From an uncultured Solobacterium sp. (lineage in GTDB: Bacteria; Bacillota_I; Bacilli_A; Erysipelotrichales; Erysipelotrichaceae): 5,062 nucleotides of DNA. The position numbers and the translations under genes were made by a program. Every line of letters begins with the position of its first letter. Positions within the stretch are counted from its first letter, which is position 1. The notes beneath the pieces are model-generated. The model saw only the letters and a program-made list of their open reading frames with translations. It was not told the DNA's origin and did not search any database. This document shows, one piece after another, positions 1-5,062 of the stretch. The DNA lies in NCBI GenBank assembly GCA_937895985.1, contig CALBKL010000025.1, forward strand, positions 1 through 5,062, in the 5' to 3' direction.

Positions 1-680
1 ATTTTTAAGATATTAGGTAAGTCTGAAGTTGTAATAATACCGATAGGTTTTTCACTAGGCTTTCCTGATTCAGTGATTAAGATTGCCAGTAAAGTAATAC
101 CTTCTTCTCTAGCCTTATCAAAATAACGCAATACAACATCTACATTATTACTTTTAGAAGTAAACACAACCCTTGAATTCTTCGTAGAAGATAAGACATC
201 AGATACGACTGTATTATCTGTTTTTCCTTGCATCGCAACTTTCGCAATTTCATCTAAGGTAATCATTCCCACAAAATTCTGTCCTTTATATACAGGAACT
301 TTAGATGTGTCCATTTCTTGCATCAGATGAAATGCATCACGAATACTTGTATCGATATGTACTGTTTTAACCGGCATGCTTGCATACTTTAGAATATCAT
401 GTGGTTCCGTTAATAACTTTGCAATTCTTTCAATGTCTTCCGTAACGCTATCGCATGGTTCAGCGATAATTTCTTTTTCACTACCACGGATATGAACAAT
501 TGCATTACGTAATTCATTATATTCACGTAGAGATTGTTGGTTAAGTGCGACAACTCTACTTCGATTAGCACAGCGAGCTACAAGTTGTGAAAACGGAATG
601 TACTTTGGTTGTTCTGCTAATTCAGCCAATTTCTTCTCACACTGTGCATAAGCATTTAAAAATCTCTCAGCATTTGTCAT
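1..680 (-). CDS. HEPN-like/CBS-domain protein, 3' end beyond the window
   Basis: Reading the minus strand from ATG at 680 gives 226 codons without a stop, plus two bases at the window edge, so the gene is cut at its 3' end. Residues 1-95 are predicted helical and contain L-R-N-A-I-V-H, with R58, N59 and H63 matching the R-x4-H motif of HEPN domains, which are often RNases or RNA-binding modules. Residues about 97-155 form one CBS motif (VPVYKGQNFVGMI then LDEIA) and about 156-226 a second, ending in GIITTSDLP. CBS pairs usually bind adenine nucleotides or related ligands and act as regulatory modules. Since the second CBS repeat is nearly complete, the protein probably ends within a few residues outside the window. 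I see no signal peptide or membrane segment, so it should be cytoplasmic. It lies 14 bases after the HAD gene stop and is probably co-transcribed. The CBS call is firm, the HEPN call moderate, and the biological role unknown. Confidence 0.88.
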   Translation of the reverse strand, partial: MTNAERFLNAYAQCEKKLAELAEQPKYIPFSQLVARCANRSRVVALNQQSLREYNELRNAIVHIRGSEKEIIAEPCDSVTEDIERIAKLLTEPHDILKYASMPVKTVHIDTSIRDAFHLMQEMDTSKVPVYKGQNFVGMITLDEIAKVAMQGKTDNTVVSDVLSSTKNSRVVFTSKSNNVDVVLRYFDKAREEGITLLAILITESGKPSEKPIGIITTSDLPNILK

Positions 681-687
681 AGATATA

Positions 688-694
688 TCCTTCT
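688..694 (-). promoter_or_regulatory. Ribosome binding site of the HEPN-CBS gene
   Basis: The minus strand reads TAA AGAAGGA TATATCT ATG. The purine-rich AGAAGGA begins directly after the HAD stop codon (695-697) and its AAGGA core is seven bases from the ATG at 678-680. This supports the chosen start. It also gives the second cistron its own initiation signal, unlike the first, which has none. Confidence 0.75.
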
Positions 695-1531
695 TTACTT
701 GATTTTACCTTCCAAAGCTTCTAGAGCACTATCTGCACTCATGTGGTCGAGTATCATCTTCATCAATGTTTCCATTTCTGAACCTTCACTGTAATCTGCT
801 TTTACCATGTAGTTTGCACGCTCTTCACGGATCAGTTTTTCCGCAATCTTCTTTGCTTTTGTGGACTTCTCGTTATATACCGCTACTGAACGACCACCGT
901 ATTCTTTTATAAGACGCATACAAGGTACATCTGTTAAACCATCTGCCACATAAACCATCTTCGTAAGTGGAATTGGACGTAACTTTGGATCGATATACGT
1001 ATTTAAGTCTTCAGCATCATTTTCATCTAATACCTGTTTGTTGATACGGAAGATATATTGTGTCTTTGTCGTGTAGTTTACGATTTGCGCTGGCCATCTT
1101 GCAAATCCATTTTCATCGTAGAAATAACTACATGCATAGATATGCTTAAACTCACCCGCAACTGTTACATTCTCAATGATTTCTTTCATACCACTAGAGA
1201 TAATGTAATGTTCTACTTCAAGTCCTAATTTTTTACCATACTTGTTAATACGCTTGAACCAAGTATCAACCCCGTTATATAAAACAATGCCCTTTCCTAC
1301 TCCTTCAAATTGTTGTTTTGTAAGTGGTTGATCCATCTCCTCAAACTTCTTCTGCAACAAATATAGATATGCACTAATCGCATCCATATGATGTTGTGAA
1401 GCTAGTTCAGTTACTTCTGCCCAAAAATCTTTTGGGTTATCATAGCCTAAAGATGGTATTAAGCTATATTCCTGCATGTCTTTACCACACAGTGTTTTAT
1501 CAAAATCATATAAAATCGCTACTTTTGTCAT
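695..1531 (-). CDS. HAD-superfamily hydrolase (phosphoserine phosphatase-like fold)
   Basis: A complete protein of 278 residues. Motif I is YDFDKTL with D9 as the likely nucleophile and D11 as the general acid/base. Motif II is IISSG (S112/S113), the conserved lysine is probably K156 in the segment KTQYIFRINK, and motif IV is VADGLTDVP with D197 and D201 binding Mg2+. The region from about 20 to 105 should be the helical cap that sets substrate choice. The order of motifs and the single N-terminal cap fit the phosphoserine phosphatase-like HAD hydrolases (PF12710 type), cytosolic phosphatases of small phosphorylated molecules. The substrate cannot be named. A196 stands where this family usually has Gly (GDG). 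The ATG at 1529-1531 is the only plausible start: an in-frame TGA lies at 1544-1546, no start codon occurs between, and the next Met (M19) follows motif I. There is no ribosome binding site, and a -10 box abuts the ATG. The HEPN-CBS gene follows after 14 bases. Confidence 0.93.
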   Translation of the reverse strand: MTKVAILYDFDKTLCGKDMQEYSLIPSLGYDNPKDFWAEVTELASQHHMDAISAYLYLLQKKFEEMDQPLTKQQFEGVGKGIVLYNGVDTWFKRINKYGKKLGLEVEHYIISSGMKEIIENVTVAGEFKHIYACSYFYDENGFARWPAQIVNYTTKTQYIFRINKQVLDENDAEDLNTYIDPKLRPIPLTKMVYVADGLTDVPCMRLIKEYGGRSVAVYNEKSTKAKKIAEKLIREERANYMVKADYSEGSEMETLMKMILDHMSADSALEALEGKIK

Positions 1532-1537
1532 GTGACT

Positions 1538-1546
1538 ATTATATCA
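1538..1546 (-). promoter_or_regulatory. Extended -10 promoter of the HAD/HEPN-CBS unit
   Basis: On the minus strand the sequence TGA TATAAT is followed by AGTCAC and then the ATG. This is a perfect consensus -10 hexamer (1538-1543) with the TGn extension (T1546, G1545). No good -35 hexamer is present at 16-18 bases upstream (CAACTA at 17), which an extended -10 can compensate for. Counting seven bases from the last T of the -10 places +1 at 1531, the A of the start codon. The position right after a terminator and before a gene adds support. The site is seen directly; activity is inferred. Confidence 0.75.
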
Positions 1547-1570
1547 CGCCGTATGATTCATAGTTGTTAG

Positions 1571-1607
1571 ATAAACAAAAAGACAGAAGCTTTTACAGTT
1601 TCTGTCT
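1571..1607 (-). terminator. Rho-independent terminator after the dipeptidase gene
   Basis: On the minus strand an eight-base-pair inverted repeat, AGACAGAA (1600-1607) and TTCTGTCT (1581-1588), encloses an 11-base loop and is followed at once by the T-rich run TTTTTGTTTAT. It lies six bases after the stop codon of the dipeptidase gene. This is a standard intrinsic terminator and closes the pepP-exoA-pepV unit. On the plus strand the stem can be extended through a G-U pair, but the following tract ATTAATTT is weak and no plus-strand gene would use it. Confidence 0.85.
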
Positions 1608-1613
1608 ATTAAT

Positions 1614-2978
1614 TTAGATTTCCAAGAGTTTTAGAATTGCGGCTACATAGATTTCTGCTTGTAGGAGTAATTCATTAATCTCTACATATTCATTTGCGTC
1701 ATGAATATGATAATCCTTGCCTTGGAATGCGCATCCAAATGCGATTGTATTATCAATTCCCTTTGCGTATGTTCCACCACCTAATGTGATTGGTTGTGCA
1801 TCCTTATCTCCAGTTACCTCACGGTATGCAGAACATAATGCACTTACAAGTGGAGAATCAATTGGGAAGAACAATGGTTCATGTGTATGGAGTACTTCAA
1901 TTACACCATTTTCATCTTCTAGATGTCCCTCCATTAACTTAAGCACCTTACGCGATGTCAAAGTAACTGGGAAGCGGATATCGACAGAACCTTCAATGAC
2001 ACCATCCTGCATAGAGATGACACCATTGTTTTGTGTTAACGCTCCATATTCATCAGAACAGTTTGCGCCAAAGCCACTACCATCAGTCGCTAGACCAAAG
2101 TGCTTGCAATAGAAGTCAACAAATCCATCCTGGAAACCAGACTGTTTTAAACCATCCATCAGATAGGATAATGCATTCTTTCCAAGTTCAGGTAAACTTG
2201 CATGTGCTGCGATTCCCTGAACAGAAATCTTAACATCATTTTCATTAAGGTTTTCGATACTGAATTCTAGATTTTCGTTATTGAAGTAGTCTTCCAGTGT
2301 CTTACGAGAGAAGCTATTTTTATCGATAACTACGTAGCAGTTACGACATACAATATTCCTCGCAGTACCACCCTGAATATCCTTAATAGCAGTATTCTTA
2401 GATAGGTATCGCATGGCAATCATTCCCTTTTCACCATGCACACCAGGGAAGTCTCCATCTGGTGTAAACCCATAGTCTACAGAACCTTCTTTTTCAACAT
2501 AGTGCTTCAAGCATTTCGATCCAGTTTCTTCATTTGTACCGAAGATTAAACGAATTCGCTTTGTAAGTGGAACATTCATGTCCTTGATTACCTTTAATGC
2601 AATCATGCTGGCAACCATCGCACCCTTGTCATCACTTACACCACGACCATATAGTACGCCATCTTTTTCTACCATTTCAAATGGATCACTATTCCATCCA
2701 TCTTTTACATTAGCAGGTACGACGTCTAAATGTCCGATAATACCAATCAGCTTTTCCCCTGAGCCAATTTCTGCATAACCAATATAGTTATCCAAATTCA
2801 CTGTATCAAAACCATCTGCTTTCATCATTTCTAATGCCGTTTCTAAAGCAACCTTAGGTCCTTTACCAAACGGTGCATCTGGTTCTGGAGTTCCTTCCAC
2901 ACTATTAATTGATATAAGTTTTCCTAGTCTACTTAATAGTTCTTCCTTATATCCATATACCATAGATTTTACATCCAT
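1614..2978 (-). CDS. pepV: M20-family metallodipeptidase, PepV/Sapep type
   Basis: A complete protein of 454 residues, close to the usual 450-470 of PepV-like dipeptidases. These are cytosolic di-zinc or manganese enzymes that cleave dipeptides, and some tripeptides, from the N-terminus. The family signatures appear in order: HLDVVP with metal ligand H83 and D85, SDDKG with bridging D116, NEETG with catalytic base E150 and ligand E151, PDGDFP with D174, AAHAS with H259 (transition-state histidine of the lid domain), and HDANEY with H426 as the last metal ligand. All expected catalytic residues are therefore present. The lid domain spans about residues 185-380 and is inserted in the catalytic domain. 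The start at ATG 2976-2978 is fixed by a near-perfect ribosome binding site. The gene follows exoA by 36 bases and is closed by the terminator at 1571-1607. With the upstream aminopeptidase P it suggests intracellular breakdown of small peptides. A related M20 peptidase with other specificity is the main alternative. Confidence 0.95.
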   Translation of the reverse strand: MDVKSMVYGYKEELLSRLGKLISINSVEGTPEPDAPFGKGPKVALETALEMMKADGFDTVNLDNYIGYAEIGSGEKLIGIIGHLDVVPANVKDGWNSDPFEMVEKDGVLYGRGVSDDKGAMVASMIALKVIKDMNVPLTKRIRLIFGTNEETGSKCLKHYVEKEGSVDYGFTPDGDFPGVHGEKGMIAMRYLSKNTAIKDIQGGTARNIVCRNCYVVIDKNSFSRKTLEDYFNNENLEFSIENLNENDVKISVQGIAAHASLPELGKNALSYLMDGLKQSGFQDGFVDFYCKHFGLATDGSGFGANCSDEYGALTQNNGVISMQDGVIEGSVDIRFPVTLTSRKVLKLMEGHLEDENGVIEVLHTHEPLFFPIDSPLVSALCSAYREVTGDKDAQPITLGGGTYAKGIDNTIAFGCAFQGKDYHIHDANEYVEINELLLQAEIYVAAILKLLEI

Positions 2979-2982
2979 GATT

Positions 2983-2990
2983 TCACCTCC
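2983..2990 (-). promoter_or_regulatory. Strong ribosome binding site of pepV
   Basis: The minus strand reads GGAGGTGA AATC ATG, an eight-base match to the complement of the 16S rRNA 3' end. It settles the start codon at 2978 and predicts efficient translation, in contrast to exoA and the HAD gene in the same window, which lack such a signal. Confidence 0.9.
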
Positions 2991-3008
2991 GTAATTCTAA
3001 TATGTACT

Positions 3009-3037
3009 ATTTTATTACAGATTGATATTTAATCCAA
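3009..3037 (-). promoter_or_regulatory. Possible weak internal promoter ahead of pepV
   Basis: On the minus strand TTGGAT (3032-3037, within the last codons of exoA) and TAAAAT (3009-3014) are spaced by 17 bases. The -10 matches consensus at five of six positions and the -35 at its TTG. A transcript from here would carry a short leader of about 25 bases with the pepV ribosome binding site. The surrounding sequence is AT-rich, so a chance match is quite possible. Confidence 0.25.
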
Positions 3038-3770
3038 CCGGACAATGATCAGACCCTTCGGTCTCATCAAATATCAATGCATCTTGTACATTTGCTAGTA
3101 GACGTTGACTGACTAAGAAATAGTCAATCCGCCAACCAACGTTTCTTTCGCGTGCTTTCATACGATAACTCCACCAAGAGAACTTCTGTGTATCTGGATA
3201 GAGTTCTCTAAATGTATCACAGAAGCCTGAGCCTAGTAATTTTGTCATCGCTGCACGTTCTTCGTCTGAGAAACCAGGATTCTTATGATTTGTTGCTGGA
3301 TTCTTCAAGTCGATTTCTTCATGTGCAACATTTAAGTCCCCTGTATAAATAACTGGTTTCTTTTTATCTAATTCCATCAGATGCTTGCGTAGCATCTCTT
3401 CCCATTCAATGCGATATGGTAGACGTAATAATCCATCTTTGGAATTTGGTACATATGCACATACAAAATAGAAATCTGGATATTCAAGGGTAATAACTCT
3501 ACCTTCCTTGGTTACATCCCCTTCAATTTCATAAGTGACACTGAGCGGTTCATGTTTTGTATAGATTAGTGTTCCAGAATATCCTTTTCTTTCTGCACTA
3601 TTCATGTACATATGATAACCATCAAATTTCATCGCATCTTCTAGCTGATCTGGTTGCATCTTTGTTTCCTGTAAGGCAAAGAAATCTGCATCCTGTTCAT
3701 TGAAAAAATCTGCGAATCCCTTCTTCATTGCAGCTCTTAAGCCATTTACATTCCAAGATATGAATTTCAT
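3015..3770 (-). CDS. exoA: Exodeoxyribonuclease III / AP endonuclease (ExoA type)
   Basis: A complete protein of 251 residues, the normal length for the bacterial ExoIII/ExoA family of the endonuclease-exonuclease-phosphatase fold. The family acts in base excision repair: it cuts the DNA backbone 5' of abasic sites and removes 3' blocking groups or nucleotides, using Mg2+. Active-site residues are all visible: N7 in SWNVNG, E35 in LQETK, Y106 in AYVPNS, D145 and N147 in GDLNVAH, D216 in WRIDYF, and D241-H242 in GSDHCP. One small difference is P118 in RLPYRIEW, where I remember Asp as more usual. The ATG at 3768-3770 begins exactly at the conserved MKFISWNVNGLR, so the start is certain. It overlaps the stop of pepP as ATGA, and no ribosome binding site precedes it, so translation is probably coupled to pepP. 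It sits between two peptidase genes without an obvious functional link. Confidence 0.97.
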   Translation of the reverse strand: MKFISWNVNGLRAAMKKGFADFFNEQDADFFALQETKMQPDQLEDAMKFDGYHMYMNSAERKGYSGTLIYTKHEPLSVTYEIEGDVTKEGRVITLEYPDFYFVCAYVPNSKDGLLRLPYRIEWEEMLRKHLMELDKKKPVIYTGDLNVAHEEIDLKNPATNHKNPGFSDEERAAMTKLLGSGFCDTFRELYPDTQKFSWWSYRMKARERNVGWRIDYFLVSQRLLANVQDALIFDETEGSDHCPVGLNINL

Positions 3771-5062
3771 GCGCGTGTAATCTTTCCAGTAGCTTTCTTT
3801 AAGAAGCTCTTTTCTTTACCGCTAAGAAGTGGACCAATCTTTTCCCAAATCATCTTGTGGTATGCATTAATCCAATCAATCTCTTCATCACTGAGATATT
3901 TTGTATCAATCGCATCGCGGTCATATGGTACGTATGTAATGTCTTCAAAGGATAAGAACTGCCCGTAGAAATTCTTTTCTTCCTTTTGAACGATCATTTC
4001 ATTTTCAATACGGATACCTAACTTATGTGGTAGATATACACCCGGTTCATCTGTAACAACCATTCCTTCTTGAAGTACAACTGCTTTACCATTTGCAGGC
4101 ATGCCCCAACGAATTCCGTGTGGACCTTCATGTACAGCTAAGACGTGACCCACACCATGACCTGTACCACATTGATAATCAATGCAATCATTCCATAATG
4201 GATTTCTTGCAAGAATATCCAGGTTATTACCTGTTGTACCATACAAGAACTTTGCATGCAGTAAATCAAGATGTCCCTTTAATACCTTTGTATATAACTT
4301 CTTTTCTTCTGCAGTTAAACCACCTAACGCAATTGTTCTTGTGATATCTGTTGTACCATCCTTGTACGTTCCACCAGAGTCAACAAGTAAGAAACCTCTT
4401 GCCTTCACTGCCGCATGTTTTTCTTCTGTTGCAGTGTAGTGCATCATTGCGGCATTCTCTTGATATGCACAGATTGTTTCAAAAGATGGTTCGATGTAAT
4501 CCTTCTGCTCTGCACGTAATGCATATAAATAATCTTGTGCTGTCACTTCTGTCATCTTGCCTTTTGCAACATTACTCTTTACCCAAGAAATAAACTTCAC
4601 CATCGCAACTGCATCCTTTACGTGTGCGTTACGAGTATTCTTAATTTCTGTCTTATTCTTGATTGCACGGAAGTAAGCAACTGGTGAAATTGCATCATAG
4701 ATTTCATTACCTACTAATGCTTTATACAGATTGGAATTGAGATGTCCCAAATCTGCCCAAACTTTCTTTCCTTCTAATTTCTGTAAGTCCTTCATTAGCG
4801 CATTGTAAGGACGTACTGTTACCTTATTATCCTTGAAGTACTTCGCAACTTTTGCATTGATCTTCTTTGCGTCTACATAATAGTAGAGCTTCTTATTTGT
4901 GATTGCAGCGAATGCATAACTAACTGGTGTACATGCAATATCATTACCACGAATATTCAACAACCAACATGGATCTTCTAATGCTGTCAATAAGATTACA
5001 TCACAGTTAGCAGCCTTCATCGCTTCTCTTGTACGTGCAACTCTCTCAGAAGCCTCTTCTCC
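3767..5062 (-). CDS. pepP: Xaa-Pro aminopeptidase (aminopeptidase P, M24B), 5' end beyond the window
   Basis: The reading frame stays open to the right edge and gives 431 residues. The ATG at 5018-5020 is internal, because the 14 codons before it (GEEASERVARTREAM) continue the typical domain II start. The full protein is normally near 590 residues, so about 160 N-terminal residues (first creatinase-like domain) lie outside. Numbering from the first residue in the window, about 1-135 is the second creatinase-like domain, about 140-365 the pita-bread M24 domain, and the rest the C-terminal extension typical of the long form (TYVPYDRDAID, WINAYH). The five metal ligands are present: D228 (VDSGG), D239 (TTDITR), H302 (GTGHGVGH), E339 (TDEPG) and E353 (RIENE). 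H208 (MMHYT) and H311 (VHEGP) match other catalytic histidines. C298 lies where the animal enzymes carry a further histidine. It removes an N-terminal residue ahead of proline, in the cytosol. It overlaps exoA by four bases. Confidence 0.95.
   Translation of the reverse strand, partial: GEEASERVARTREAMKAANCDVILLTALEDPCWLLNIRGNDIACTPVSYAFAAITNKKLYYYVDAKKINAKVAKYFKDNKVTVRPYNALMKDLQKLEGKKVWADLGHLNSNLYKALVGNEIYDAISPVAYFRAIKNKTEIKNTRNAHVKDAVAMVKFISWVKSNVAKGKMTEVTAQDYLYALRAEQKDYIEPSFETICAYQENAAMMHYTATEEKHAAVKARGFLLVDSGGTYKDGTTDITRTIALGGLTAEEKKLYTKVLKGHLDLLHAKFLYGTTGNNLDILARNPLWNDCIDYQCGTGHGVGHVLAVHEGPHGIRWGMPANGKAVVLQEGMVVTDEPGVYLPHKLGIRIENEMIVQKEEKNFYGQFLSFEDITYVPYDRDAIDTKYLSDEEIDWINAYHKMIWEKIGPLLSGKEKSFLKKATGKITRA

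Noticed and set aside
1532..1547. Small dyad GTGA...TCAC around the -10 box as an operator
   Set aside because: The arms are only four bases and the centre is not symmetrical, so chance explains it well enough.
1717..2233. Open frames on the plus strand opposite the dipeptidase gene
   Set aside because: They lie antisense to a gene with all M20 catalytic motifs, their translations resemble no domain I know and look low in complexity, and they have no convincing ribosome binding site.
2578..2778. Plus-strand 66-codon frame opposite the N-terminal part of the dipeptidase
   Set aside because: It is antisense to the conserved HLDVVP and SDDKG region, and its Ser/Pro/Thr-rich translation is typical of an antisense shadow.
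2979..3014. Riboswitch or attenuator between exoA and pepV
   Set aside because: The 36-base gap holds only AT-rich sequence and the ribosome binding site, with no stem of useful length.
4093..4593. Several overlapping plus-strand open frames opposite pepP
   Set aside because: They overlap each other in different frames and lie antisense to a well-conserved M24 domain, as expected of shadow frames.
5018..5020. ATG as the start of aminopeptidase P
   Set aside because: The frame stays open upstream with family-like residues, no ribosome binding site precedes this ATG, and a start here would remove the first creatinase-like domain.

Overview
The window is an AT-rich bacterial segment with five tightly packed protein genes, all on the minus strand. 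The gene set (long three-domain aminopeptidase P, ExoIII-type AP endonuclease, PepV-like M20 dipeptidase, DFDKT-type HAD hydrolase, HEPN-like/CBS protein), the strong GGAGGTGA-type ribosome binding site and the codon use suggest a low-GC member of the Bacillota. Erysipelotrichia or a related lineage is my best guess, but this rests on overall impression and is not proven. I see no RNA genes, mobile elements, repeats or CRISPR arrays, and no gene-free stretch longer than about 85 bases.

Transcription runs from high to low coordinates. The first unit is pepP (aminopeptidase P, its N-terminal part beyond the right edge), then exoA (exonuclease III family), then pepV (M20 dipeptidase). pepP and exoA overlap by four bases as ATGA, and 36 bases separate exoA from pepV. 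This unit ends at a clear Rho-independent terminator at 1571-1607. The two peptidases are complementary: one removes N-terminal residues ahead of proline, the other splits dipeptides. exoA is a DNA repair enzyme that seems only to be co-transcribed.

The second unit starts just after that terminator with an extended -10 promoter (TGA TATAAT) six bases from the ATG of a HAD-family hydrolase. The predicted transcription start falls on the A of the ATG, so the hydrolase mRNA is probably leaderless. Fourteen bases after its stop, behind a normal ribosome binding site, lies a second gene. It encodes a protein with an N-terminal HEPN-like helical region (Arg-Asn-x3-His motif) fused to a pair of CBS domains, and it runs off the left edge just before its expected C-terminus.

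Most of the window is ordinary housekeeping sequence. The parts worth a second look are the leaderless HAD transcript and the HEPN-CBS protein coupled to it, which could be a ligand-gated RNA-binding or RNA-cleaving protein. No function is established for that pair from the sequence alone.
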